This document shows, piece by piece, positions 26,332 to 34,509 of a stretch of DNA of 50,351 nt; position 1 is the first letter of the stretch; the number at the start of each line of letters is the position of its first letter. The position numbers were made by a program, and so were the translations under genes. The notes under the pieces are model-generated. The model was not told where the DNA came from, ran no database searches, and saw only the letters and a list, made by a program, of their open reading frames with translations. Origin of the DNA: Methylotenera_A sp049687015 (GTDB lineage: Bacteria; Pseudomonadota; Gammaproteobacteria; Burkholderiales; Methylophilaceae); assembly GCA_049687015.1 (NCBI GenBank), contig JBAVIP010000049.1, positions 1-50,351 on the forward strand. The letters run 5' to 3'.

Positions 26332-27744
26332 TTAATTTAAGATTTTACGAGCACGCTGAATGGCTTGTTTTACCTGGTTTGGCGCGGTGCCACCTATATG
26401 GTCGCGGCTAGCCACAGAACCCGCAAGCGTAAGCACTTTATAAACATCGTCACTAACCGTACTGCTGAATTGCTGCAACTCTTTCAGCGGCAAATCGGCC
26501 AAATCGCAACCTTTGTTTACCGCATGTTTCACGGCCAGCGCAACGGCTTCGTGCGCATCTCTAAACGGCATGCCTTTTTTAACCAGGTAATCGGCCAAAT
26601 CAGTCGCAGTCGCAAAGCCCTCCAGCGCGGCCTGGCGCATATTGGCTTTGCTTACATCAATGCCAAGCAACATATCTGCGTAAATTTCCAACGTGATTAA
26701 TACCGTATCCGCAGTATCAAATAAGGGCTCTTTATCTTCCTGATTGTCTTTGTTATACGCCAGCGGCTGACCTTTCATTAAAGTGAGCAAAGCCACCAAA
26801 TGCCCATTCACACGACCTGTTTTGCCACGCACCAATTCAGGCACATCCGGGTTTTTCTTTTGCGGCATAATCGATGAGCCGGTGCAAAAACGATCTGCAA
26901 TATCAATAAAGGCAAATCTTGGTGAAGACCACAAAATCAGTTCTTCAGAAAAGCGCGATAAATGCGTCATCAACAAGGCGCTGGCCGCAGTAAATTCAAT
27001 GGCAAAATCGCGATCTGAAACTGCATCCAGCGAATTTTCACACACGCCGTCAAAACCCAGCGTTTTTGCTACCAGTTCACGGTTAATCGGGTAACTTGTA
27101 CCGGCTAAGGCGGCTGCGCCTAGCGGCAATTTGTTGATACGCCTGCGGCAATCAGCAAACCGTTCTGCATCACGTTTCAGCATCTCGAAATACGCCATGA
27201 GATGATGCCCAAATGTAACCGGCTGCGCTACCTGTAAATGCGTAAAGCCCGGCATGATGGTATCCACATGTTGTTCGGCCAGATCCAGAATAGAGCTTTG
27301 CAGCTTTTTAATACCAGCCAAAACATCATCGCTAGTTGCGCGCAACCACAAGCGTACATCGGTCGCCACCTGATCGTTACGGCTTCTGCCGGTATGTAAG
27401 CGCTTACCCGCATCGCCGATTTTATCGGTCAGGCGTTTTTCGATATTCAAATGCACATCTTCCAAATCCAGCAACCATTCAAAGTGGCCGGCATGGATTT
27501 CGGCCAGAATCTCGCTTAAACCCTTTTCAATGGCATTTACATCTGCATGCGAAATAATGCCCTGTGCGCCCAGCATTTGCGCGTGCGCGAGCGAACCCTG
27601 AATATCAAATACGGCCAGGCGCTTATCAAAATCCACAGAAGCGGTGTATCTTTTAACCAATTCGGCGACCGGCTCATTAAAACGGCCTGACCAACCCTTG
27701 GTTTGTTGAGTTGGTACTTTTTTATTTAAAGAATTTTCTGACAC
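26332..27744 (-). CDS. argH: Argininosuccinate lyase
   Basis: Final enzyme of arginine synthesis, splitting argininosuccinate into arginine and fumarate (470 residues, slightly long owing to about 15 N-terminal residues before KGWSGRFNEPV). The fumarase/aspartase signature GSSIMPQKKNPD carries the catalytic serine loop; HTGRSRNDQVATDVRL and the catalytic histidine in PGFTHLQVAQP are present. It is divergent from the algZ-like kinase, as in Pseudomonas. Confidence 0.96.
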   Translation of the reverse strand: MSENSLNKKVPTQQTKGWSGRFNEPVAELVKRYTASVDFDKRLAVFDIQGSLAHAQMLGAQGIISHADVNAIEKGLSEILAEIHAGHFEWLLDLEDVHLNIEKRLTDKIGDAGKRLHTGRSRNDQVATDVRLWLRATSDDVLAGIKKLQSSILDLAEQHVDTIMPGFTHLQVAQPVTFGHHLMAYFEMLKRDAERFADCRRRINKLPLGAAALAGTSYPINRELVAKTLGFDGVCENSLDAVSDRDFAIEFTAASALLMTHLSRFSEELILWSSPRFAFIDIADRFCTGSSIMPQKKNPDVPELVRGKTGRVNGHLVALLTLMKGQPLAYNKDNQEDKEPLFDTADTVLITLEIYADMLLGIDVSKANMRQAALEGFATATDLADYLVKKGMPFRDAHEAVALAVKHAVNKGCDLADLPLKELQQFSSTVSDDVYKVLTLAGSVASRDHIGGTAPNQVKQAIQRARKILN

Positions 27745-27845
27745 GCTTAATCGCTTTATTCATTTAGTTTATATTTATTGGCTTTATTGTAAAAATTACT
27801 TTAATAATAATATACTTATCGCAACATTATAACTAAGTATTCGCC

Positions 27846-28850
27846 GTGCGCAAAAATAGTCGCTTACCTAATCTGCATAATCTTGGCATTCACTTACGAA
27901 TCTTGCTGATTGTGAATTTATTGGCGGCGATGGCAGCCATTCTGCTAAGCAAACAATTCAATGAGTTTTTGCCTTTATTGGCCGAGTTGTCGGCACTGGT
28001 ACAGCCCGTTTTGTTGCTAAGCATGTTGAGCTTGTATGTGCTTTATCCCCTTCTAAATAAGCTTAATTACTGGCAAGGCGTTATAGCGATCATGTTGCTG
28101 GAAATCACTTTCACCGGCCTGATTTTTGTTTTTATCAACCGCTTTTTTGCATTTGAATCCATCCCCGAAACCTACCGCGCCTGCTTGCTCACCGCCATTG
28201 TGACGGCCATCGTATTGTATTATTTTTACCTGCAGGAACGCGCTTATTCTCCCGCCATTGCCGAAGCGCGTCTGCAGGCTTTGCAGGCACGCATACGCCC
28301 GCACTTTTTGTTTAACAGCATCAACGCCGTTCTGTCGCTTATCCGCAGCCAGCCCAAACGCGCCGAAACCGCATTGGAAGACATGGCCGATTTATTCCGT
28401 GTGCTGATGAGTGAAAATCGCAATCTGGTGCCGCTCGCACAGGAAATTGGCCTGTGTCACCAATACCTGGATCTGGAAAAATTACGTTTGGAAGAACGCC
28501 TGAAAATCACCTGGCAAATAGACGATATGCCATCTGATGCCATGATTCCGCCGCTTATTTTGCAGCCGCTGTTAGAAAATGCAGTGTATCACGGTATAGA
28601 GCCCATGCCGAAAGGCGGCGAAATCATCGTTAAAATCTACACAAAGCTTAAAGAGCTGCACATCGTTATCAGTAATCCTTATACCACTCAAAACAATCAC
28701 CATTCAGGTAATAAAATGGCGCTGAAAAACATCAAGGAACGCTTAAAACTGCATTTTGATTTAGAAAGCTCGCTTAAAACCCAAGTCAGCCAGGATAAGC
28801 ACAAAAATAATCGTTACGAAGTACATATTCGCATACCGGAAAAAGCCTAA
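27846..28850 (+). CDS. algZ: AlgZ/LytS-type sensor histidine kinase
   Basis: A 334-residue membrane kinase starting at GTG. About four transmembrane segments occupy residues 15-130. The His_kinase (LytS-type) core then shows the phosphorylatable histidine in RIRPHFLFNSINAVL and a GHKL-type N-box in PLLENAVYHGIEP. It lies 16 bp before an LytTR response regulator. In Pseudomonas, AlgZ/FimS with AlgR controls twitching and exopolysaccharide; given two FimV-like proteins in this window, control of surface structures is plausible here but inferred. Confidence 0.88.
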   Translation: MRKNSRLPNLHNLGIHLRILLIVNLLAAMAAILLSKQFNEFLPLLAELSALVQPVLLLSMLSLYVLYPLLNKLNYWQGVIAIMLLEITFTGLIFVFINRFFAFESIPETYRACLLTAIVTAIVLYYFYLQERAYSPAIAEARLQALQARIRPHFLFNSINAVLSLIRSQPKRAETALEDMADLFRVLMSENRNLVPLAQEIGLCHQYLDLEKLRLEERLKITWQIDDMPSDAMIPPLILQPLLENAVYHGIEPMPKGGEIIVKIYTKLKELHIVISNPYTTQNNHHSGNKMALKNIKERLKLHFDLESSLKTQVSQDKHKNNRYEVHIRIPEKA

Positions 28851-28866
28851 ACTGAAAGAATTAGCC

Positions 28867-29604
28867 ATGTCGCAAACGCTTAAAATTTTAATTGCTGATG
28901 ACGAAGCGCCTGCCAGAAACAGGATGCGTGATTTACTGGGCGATATCGAAGGTATTACAGTTGTCGCCGAAGCCGGTAACGGCAAAGAAGCAATTGATTT
29001 AGCGCAGATCACCAAGCCGGATGTCATGCTGCTGGATATTCGCATGCCGCTGATGGATGGCATTGAAGCCGCACAGCACGCGCAAAAGCTCGAGCCCAAA
29101 CCACACATTATTTTTACCACGGCTTTTGACGCTTATGCGATTAAAGCCTTCGATTTAAACGCGATCGATTATTTGTTAAAGCCGATTCGGCTGGAACGCC
29201 TGCAAACCGCAATCAATAAGGCGCATGCGCTAAATCCGCTGCCACTCGAAGCACTCAAGCCGCTGCAAAAAATGCGCAGTCACTTAAGCATTCACGAGCG
29301 CGGGCGCGTGCTGCTGGTGCCGATTGAAACGATTATTTATTTACGTGCAGAGCTTAAATACATCACCGTGCGCACCGCGGAACGCGAGTACTTGATAGAA
29401 GAATCTCTCACTCATTTAGAGGCAGAATTCGGCGAACGATTTTTACGTTTGCATCGCAATTGCCTGGTCGCGCCGCACTGTATTGCAGGTTACGAAAAAC
29501 GCCTTAACCAAGATAATGAACAACAGTGGGTCGCCTTATTAAAAGGCATCCCAGAAACCGTTGCTATTAGCCGCCGTCAGCAACACTTAGTGCGCGAAAC
29601 TTAA
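28867..29604 (+). CDS. algR: AlgR-type LytTR response regulator
   Basis: A 245-residue two-domain regulator. The receiver has acidic Asp11/Asp12, the phosphoacceptor Asp57 in MLLDIRMPLMDG, and a lysine in YLLKPIR. The C-terminal LytTR domain (IIYLRAELKYITVRTAEREY, then RLHRNCLV) binds DNA. It is co-transcribed with its kinase. In Pseudomonas the order argH-algZ-algR-hemC-hemD is conserved; here a channel-like gene on the other strand intervenes before hemC. Confidence 0.92.
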   Translation: MSQTLKILIADDEAPARNRMRDLLGDIEGITVVAEAGNGKEAIDLAQITKPDVMLLDIRMPLMDGIEAAQHAQKLEPKPHIIFTTAFDAYAIKAFDLNAIDYLLKPIRLERLQTAINKAHALNPLPLEALKPLQKMRSHLSIHERGRVLLVPIETIIYLRAELKYITVRTAEREYLIEESLTHLEAEFGERFLRLHRNCLVAPHCIAGYEKRLNQDNEQQWVALLKGIPETVAISRRQQHLVRET

Positions 29605-29642
29605 CCCAAACTACCCGATGTTTAGCTAGAAAATTAAATAAG

Positions 29643-30317
29643 CTATAGATTTTTATTTCTATCATAATCTTCAATCACCCTGGCGGCCCAATCTTTTCCG
29701 CCCAGACCAAAGGCAATGGCCAGCGCCAGAAAAAATGCGCCAAACACAATCACAAATAATGAATAAATAAGCTGCATGCCAATGCCTAGCTGCTCCAGCG
29801 CCACAAACACGGCCAAAATCTGTATGCCATATTCAGTCGATGTACTCACCGTTAGAGCATGCGTAAATTTAATGCTGTAAAGCCATGCGAATACCAGGCG
29901 ATTTACAAAACGTGCCAGCAAAGTACCAAAAATCACCACCAGAATCGCTACAATTATATGAGGTAAATAACTGGCCAGCTGCTGCAGCAAACTCGCTACT
30001 TCGCTTAATCCCAGTGAATTTGCGCCTGTGATAATAAATAAAGTAATCACTAGCCAATACACCACTTGGCTGATAATGCCGCTTAAGGTCAAACTGAAAT
30101 TTCCGTGACTCATAAAGGCTTCGAGCCCCGATCTTTGTGCAAATTTATCAAAATGCGCAAGCTCCAACCCGCGTTTTACTGCTTTTCTCGCGAGCTTGGC
30201 AATGATCCAGCCAAAAAATAAAATGACGATAACCGCCAATAATTTAGGCACAAAATTTACAAGTTGTAACCAAAACTGATTTAATGAATTGACAAAAATA
30301 TCGAGTTGATATTGCAT
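29643..30317 (-). CDS. MscS-associated conserved TM-helix protein
   Basis: A 224-residue, four- to five-helix membrane protein with the conserved TM-helix repeats found beside mechanosensitive channels: LLAVIVILFFGWIIAKLARK, PHIIVAILVVIFGTLLARFV and a C-terminal ALAIAFGLGGKDWA, which resembles the MscS pore-end motif but without the cytoplasmic vestibule domain. It is therefore not a complete MscS. The start has a good AGGAG site. It interrupts the algR-hemC neighbourhood on the opposite strand and has an unusual leader with alternative hairpins (30358-30415). Confidence 0.8.
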   Translation of the reverse strand: MQYQLDIFVNSLNQFWLQLVNFVPKLLAVIVILFFGWIIAKLARKAVKRGLELAHFDKFAQRSGLEAFMSHGNFSLTLSGIISQVVYWLVITLFIITGANSLGLSEVASLLQQLASYLPHIIVAILVVIFGTLLARFVNRLVFAWLYSIKFTHALTVSTSTEYGIQILAVFVALEQLGIGMQLIYSLFVIVFGAFFLALAIAFGLGGKDWAARVIEDYDRNKNL

Positions 30318-30357
30318 AAAAATCTCCTGAAAACAGAGTTAAAACAAATAATTAACT

Positions 30358-30415
30358 AAAAAATACCCAACAATAAATTGGGTTTTAGCACGCATAATGT
30401 TTTAGCTTAACCCAA
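30358..30415 (-). promoter_or_regulatory. Putative attenuator in the leader of the TM-helix protein gene
   Basis: On the minus strand the 6-bp stem ACCCAA/TTGGGT (30378-30383 with 30365-30370) is followed by ATTTTTT, an intrinsic-terminator shape, about 40 bp before the start codon. The arm at 30378-30389 can instead pair with 30405-30415 (7 bp plus a further AGC/GCT), which would prevent the terminator. This arrangement is seen in sequence; transcription through it and any regulation are inferred. Confidence 0.4.
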
Positions 30416-30428
30416 AAAAGCACACTTT

Positions 30429-30457
30429 TTTGTAACAGTTTGTAACCCCATTTGTAA
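30429..30457 (+). repeat. Three direct TTTGTAA repeats upstream of hemC
   Basis: TTTGTAA occurs at 30429, 30439 and 30451, spaced 10 and 12 bp, roughly one helical turn apart, between the divergent TM-helix gene and hemC. They could be an operator on one face of the helix or simply a biased sequence. Confidence 0.4.
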
Positions 30458-30483
30458 AACTACGCTGTGTTAGAATTTAACAT

Positions 30484-31422
30484 ATGAAAAATTCACCAAA
30501 AAAATTAGTCATCGCCTCGCGCGAAAGTGCGCTCGCCATGTGGCAAGCCAAACACATCCAGGCAAGGCTGCAAGCCTTATACCCAAATTGTGAAGTCACC
30601 ATTTTAGGCATGACCACCACTGGCGATCAGATTCTGGATTCACCCTTGGCACGCATCGGTGGCAAAGGCTTGTTTGTAAAAGAGCTGGAAACCGCACTGG
30701 CTAACGGCAGCGCCGATTTGGCCGTGCATAGCATGAAAGATGTGCCGATGAACCTGCCAGAAGGCTTTGCCATGGCGGCTACCGGCGAGCGCGAAGACCC
30801 GCGCGATGCCTTTGTATCGAACAATTTTGCTGGTTTAGAAGACTTGCCGCATGGCAGCATCGTCGGCACTTCCAGCCTGCGCCGCCAAAGCCAGCTGCAA
30901 GCGCGCTTTCCACATCTCAAAATCGAATCGCTACGCGGCAATGTACAGACACGCTTGCGTAAGCTGGATGAAGGCCAGTATGCGTCGATTATCCTTGCTG
31001 CGGCTGGGTTAATTCGCTTGGGTTTAGGCGACAGAATCCGCCAATTGATTGCGCCGCAAAATAGCATCCCTGCCGTCGGGCAAGGCGCATTGGGCATCGA
31101 GATTAATGCAGCCCGCAGAGATTTATTTGAGGTTCTCGCACCACTCAACCACATCGACACACAGCTTTGCGTAGAAGCGGAGCGCGGCATGAGCCGTGCG
31201 CTAGCAGGCAGCTGCACCGTGCCGCTGGGGGCTTATGCCGTGCGCGAGGGCGATGAAATTAACATTACCGGCTTTGTGGCGAGTGTGGATGGCAAACAAA
31301 TGCTACGCGAAACTGTGCGTGGCTCGATTAACAATGCTGAAGCGGTGGGCAAAGCATTGGCTAATCAACTAATCGCCAAAGGTGCAGATAAAATCTTGGC
31401 AGAATTAGAGCATATTAAATAA
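30484..31422 (+). CDS. hemC: Porphobilinogen deaminase
   Basis: Condenses four porphobilinogens into hydroxymethylbilane (312 residues). Motifs are ASRESALAMWQA, the catalytic aspartate region HSMKDVPMNLP, GTSSLRRQSQL and the dipyrromethane-bearing cysteine in LAGSCTVPLGAYA. No clear Shine-Dalgarno precedes the ATG, so the message may be near-leaderless. It is followed 1 bp later by hemD. Confidence 0.96.
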   Translation: MKNSPKKLVIASRESALAMWQAKHIQARLQALYPNCEVTILGMTTTGDQILDSPLARIGGKGLFVKELETALANGSADLAVHSMKDVPMNLPEGFAMAATGEREDPRDAFVSNNFAGLEDLPHGSIVGTSSLRRQSQLQARFPHLKIESLRGNVQTRLRKLDEGQYASIILAAAGLIRLGLGDRIRQLIAPQNSIPAVGQGALGIEINAARRDLFEVLAPLNHIDTQLCVEAERGMSRALAGSCTVPLGAYAVREGDEINITGFVASVDGKQMLRETVRGSINNAEAVGKALANQLIAKGADKILAELEHIK

Positions 31423-31423
31423 T

Positions 31424-32188
31424 ATGACTGACAAGCCTTTAGCCGGCATCACCATTGCGGTTACCCGCCCGGTTGATCAGGCACAGGCCTTATGCGAGGC
31501 CATCACCCATCTTGGCGGCAGAGCGGTTTTATTTCCCCTGCTCGCCATTGCGCCCTTGCCGGATTACCACGCGTTTGAGCAACAGCTCGCCCAGCTTGAA
31601 ACTACTGACTGGGCGATTTTTATCAGCTCCAACGCCGTCAATTACGCCATGCCGCGCTTGCTCAGGCATTATGGCAATGTCCCGGATAATTTAAGATTTG
31701 CTGCAATTGGCCACCAGACTGCCAAAGAGCTTGCGCATTATGGCGTGCGCAATGTGCTAACCCCACACACCCGCTTTGATAGTGAAACCCTGCTGGCCTT
31801 GCCGGAAATGCATGATGTCGCCAACATGAAAATCGCCATTTTCCGCGGTGTTGGCGGGCGCGAACTGATGGCTGAAACACTAACCGCGCGCGGTGCCAGC
31901 GTTTATTTTGCAGAATGTTATCAACGTATTAACCCGCAAACCGATGCCAATTTACTGGCCGAGCTTTGGCATAAAGACGAACTTCATGTGGTGATTGTCA
32001 CCAGCAGCGAGGCTATGCGCTATCTGCTGGATTTAGCAGGCGCATCGGAATGGATACGCCATGTGACCCTGTGCGTCAACCACGCCAGAATCGCCGAGTT
32101 GCCGTTACAATTTGGCTTAAAAGTGTTGGTGGCAGATGCGCCGGGGGATGATGCCATGTTAAAAAAACTAATTGAAAATGTTCACTAG
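31424..32188 (+). CDS. hemD: Uroporphyrinogen-III synthase
   Basis: Cyclises hydroxymethylbilane with inversion of ring D (254 residues). The family is divergent, but AGITIAVTRPVDQAQALC, DWAIFISSNAVNYA, FAAIGHQTAKEL and VVIVTSSEAMRYLL fit the two-domain fold. It starts 1 bp after hemC. In many Proteobacteria hemX and hemY follow; here an unrelated HEPN/zinc-ribbon gene follows after 9 bp. Confidence 0.9.
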   Translation: MTDKPLAGITIAVTRPVDQAQALCEAITHLGGRAVLFPLLAIAPLPDYHAFEQQLAQLETTDWAIFISSNAVNYAMPRLLRHYGNVPDNLRFAAIGHQTAKELAHYGVRNVLTPHTRFDSETLLALPEMHDVANMKIAIFRGVGGRELMAETLTARGASVYFAECYQRINPQTDANLLAELWHKDELHVVIVTSSEAMRYLLDLAGASEWIRHVTLCVNHARIAELPLQFGLKVLVADAPGDDAMLKKLIENVH

Positions 32189-32197
32189 GGATATTTA

Positions 32198-32875
32198 ATG
32201 ATTGGACATGAGCGAAAGATTGAATTCGACCTGCTAGAAAACGCTATTGATTCAATAAGCCGCACAATCGAACTATTAGCATGGAGAGATGAGCCAGATG
32301 ACGCTAAGCGTCTAAAACAAGCTGTGTTATCTATCGCTCATGGTGTAGAGTTACTGCTTAAAGAACGCCTTCGTAAAGTGCATCCAGTTCTTATATGGGA
32401 AAATGTTGATAAATTTCCCAGCTTAAGTGCCAGAACGGTAACAGTTGATGTCGCATTGAATCGGTTAGTGAACATCGGTGGTCTTGAGTTCCTTGAACTT
32501 GAATCTCAGTTGATTAGATCTCTGAGGGATACGCGTAATGCAATAGAACACTATGTCTGGACTGCTACAAAAATTGAAGTTGACCGAATCGTAGGTCAAG
32601 CTCTTGGGTTCGCTTTGCATTTTGCAAAGAATGAATTGGATTATGATTTCTTTGGCTATCACACGAGAAAAGACGATACCTTTGAGCGCTTATTGGAAAC
32701 CAACCCTGAGTTTTCCAAAGCATTTAGTGAACGCTACGAACAGCGAACAAAATCTTCGGGTGAATTTAATTTTCTTTGTGATTATTGTCATACGCTCGCC
32801 GTGAACCCTTCTACTGGTGCATGCAAGCTATGCGGCCATTGGCATAGTATTTCCGAAGATGATGAGCCTTTTTAA
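32198..32875 (+). CDS. HEPN-motif protein with C-terminal zinc ribbon
   Basis: A 225-residue protein of unrecognised family. Its helical N-terminal two thirds contain RNAIEH (Arg113 to His118), the R-x4-H signature of HEPN ribonucleases with the usual polar residue after Arg, inside SLRDTRNAIEHYVW. The C-terminus has CDYC (194, 197) and CKLC (209, 212), a four-cysteine zinc ribbon, then an acidic tail. HEPN proteins are often RNases in toxin-antitoxin or defence systems; no antitoxin-like partner is beside it. It follows hemD by 9 bp with an AGGG site. Its codon use (GGT, CGT, CTT) differs from hemC/hemD, suggesting acquisition. Function unproven. Confidence 0.65.
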   Translation: MIGHERKIEFDLLENAIDSISRTIELLAWRDEPDDAKRLKQAVLSIAHGVELLLKERLRKVHPVLIWENVDKFPSLSARTVTVDVALNRLVNIGGLEFLELESQLIRSLRDTRNAIEHYVWTATKIEVDRIVGQALGFALHFAKNELDYDFFGYHTRKDDTFERLLETNPEFSKAFSERYEQRTKSSGEFNFLCDYCHTLAVNPSTGACKLCGHWHSISEDDEPF

Positions 32876-32937
32876 ATAGGCTGCGATATTAGCTAAGGAA
32901 AGGTTTGCACAACACATTAAATGTAATTCAATGCACC

Positions 32938-33972
32938 CTACACTGTCGCTGATTTCGGTGTTGGGTTCGCGAAGGTAAATGCATCCGAGAAAAACTCATC
33001 CGCAACCAAACCCTGCTCTACAAAAGCTTTATGCGCAACGTCCACCATCACCGGTGCGCCACACACATAGGCCTGATAGCCGCTTAAATCCTTGATGTCA
33101 TCCAGCACCGCCTGGTGCACCAAGCCCGTTCTGCCTTGCCAGTTATCTTCGGGTTGCCGCTCGGACAACACGGGAATATAGGTGATCTGTTTGTGTTCTG
33201 CTGCCCATTTTTCGCAAATGTCATTCATATACAAATCCTGCAAGCTGCGTACACCGCGATATAGCTTGATTGGGCGGGTGTTTTTGGTGTGCAGCATATG
33301 CTCGATAATGCCTTTTACAGGCGCAAAGCCGGTGCCGCCCGCCACCAGAATCACCGGTTTATCGGAATCTTCGCGCAGGAAAAAGCTGCCAAACGGCGCC
33401 TCGATGCGCAAAATGGCTTTTTCCGGCATTTCGTTAAACACGTATTCGGTAAACTGGCCGCCCGGAATAAGCCGCAGATGCAGCTCCATCACCGTGTCAT
33501 CATGTGGCGCATTGGCGATAGAAAACGCACGGCGCTTGCCATCCTTCAAAATAAACTCAATGTATTGCCCTGCCAAAAATTGTAAGCGCTCACTACTCGG
33601 CAATTGAAGATATAGCGCGATGACATCGTGGGTAAGTTTGTCTTTTCTTTGCACGCGCGCAGGCAAAATGCGTGGCCGGATGCCGTTCAGGCTATCAACT
33701 TCGTGGGATTCGATCACCAAATCTTCTAACGGACGTGCGCAGCAAAATAACGCATTGCCTGCGGCTAATTCATCGTCGGTCATGGCGCTACGCTGATAGT
33801 CATCATGCATAACTTTGCCGCTGATGACTTTGCCCTTGCACGAACCACAGGCACCGTTGCGGCAGCCGTAAGGCAGATTAACGCCCGCCTCGATTGCGGC
33901 CTCTAATACGGTTTGGCTGGGACGCACTTCGAATTGGTGCCCTGTGGATTGGATGGTGACTCGATGGCTCAT
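32938..33972 (-). CDS. 2Fe-2S ferredoxin-type NAD(P)H flavin reductase (AscD/CDP-glucoseen-reductase-like)
   Basis: A 344-residue electron-transfer protein. The N-terminal plant-type ferredoxin has Cys37, Cys42, Cys45 and Cys77 in GCRNGACGSCKGKV and LFCCARP. An FAD domain (RAFSIANAP, about 150) and an NAD(P) domain (AGGTGFAPVKG) follow. It matches the proteins often annotated CDP-6-deoxy-3,4-glucoseen reductase in Betaproteobacteria, but no deoxysugar genes are near, so the physiological partner is unknown and an oxygenase- or flavin-reductase role is equally possible. It is followed leftward by the convergent HEPN gene and preceded by fxsA. Confidence 0.88.
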   Translation of the reverse strand: MSHRVTIQSTGHQFEVRPSQTVLEAAIEAGVNLPYGCRNGACGSCKGKVISGKVMHDDYQRSAMTDDELAAGNALFCCARPLEDLVIESHEVDSLNGIRPRILPARVQRKDKLTHDVIALYLQLPSSERLQFLAGQYIEFILKDGKRRAFSIANAPHDDTVMELHLRLIPGGQFTEYVFNEMPEKAILRIEAPFGSFFLREDSDKPVILVAGGTGFAPVKGIIEHMLHTKNTRPIKLYRGVRSLQDLYMNDICEKWAAEHKQITYIPVLSERQPEDNWQGRTGLVHQAVLDDIKDLSGYQAYVCGAPVMVDVAHKAFVEQGLVADEFFSDAFTFANPTPKSATV

Positions 33973-33988
33973 AATTTTTCTTAGTTAA

Positions 33989-34414
33989 TTAATCGTCTTT
34001 AATTTTTGTAAATTCGCCTTCAATCACATCGTCATTGGCGGCCTTTGGTTGAAATGGTGCGTTAGTCGCATTGTTTTGAAAATTTGGGTTGAGGTTTGGC
34101 TTACTAATGGGTATTAACAATAAAATCACCGCGATAATATCGGTAATGATTCCCGGAATAATCAACAGCACGCCCGCCACCATATTGCGCGCACTTCCCA
34201 GCATGGTTTTAATGGGGTTGCCGTCCACACCCATGCTTTGCATCATTTTGGCAGACATGAGCAATTTTTCACCGCGAATCAGTTGTAAGCCCAGGTAGCC
34301 GATGACGACTAAGTAGAACAACACCCACCAACCGTATTTGTGAGCTAGATCGACCAGCAGAAATATCTCGGCGAATGGAAAAGCGAGTAAAATTAGGCCT
34401 ACTAAAAAACGCAT
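33989..34414 (-). CDS. fxsA: FxsA-family membrane protein
   Basis: A 141-residue inner-membrane protein. The family pattern is clear: two helices in the N-terminal half (FLVGLILLAFPFAEIFLLVDLA, shown by its first FLVGLILLAFPFAEIF, and WWVLFYLVVIGYLG) then LLIIPGIITDIIAVILLL, and a hydrophilic tail. E. coli FxsA protects cells from F-plasmid exclusion by phage T7; the ordinary role is unknown. Divergent from dsbD. Confidence 0.9.
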   Translation of the reverse strand: MRFLVGLILLAFPFAEIFLLVDLAHKYGWWVLFYLVVIGYLGLQLIRGEKLLMSAKMMQSMGVDGNPIKTMLGSARNMVAGVLLIIPGIITDIIAVILLLIPISKPNLNPNFQNNATNAPFQPKAANDDVIEGEFTKIKDD

Positions 34415-34509
34415 GATTAAGAACTTTCTAAGAAAATTATCCTCATTAAGTTGGGGTGTTACCCAAAATTTACAACCGTCAGCTTGATCATTTTAATACG
34501 GAGCAGCAT

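Noticed and set aside
29605..29642. A terminator between algR and the channel-like gene
   Set aside because: Only a 5-bp TAGCT/AGCTA stem with a long A/T loop; not convincing.
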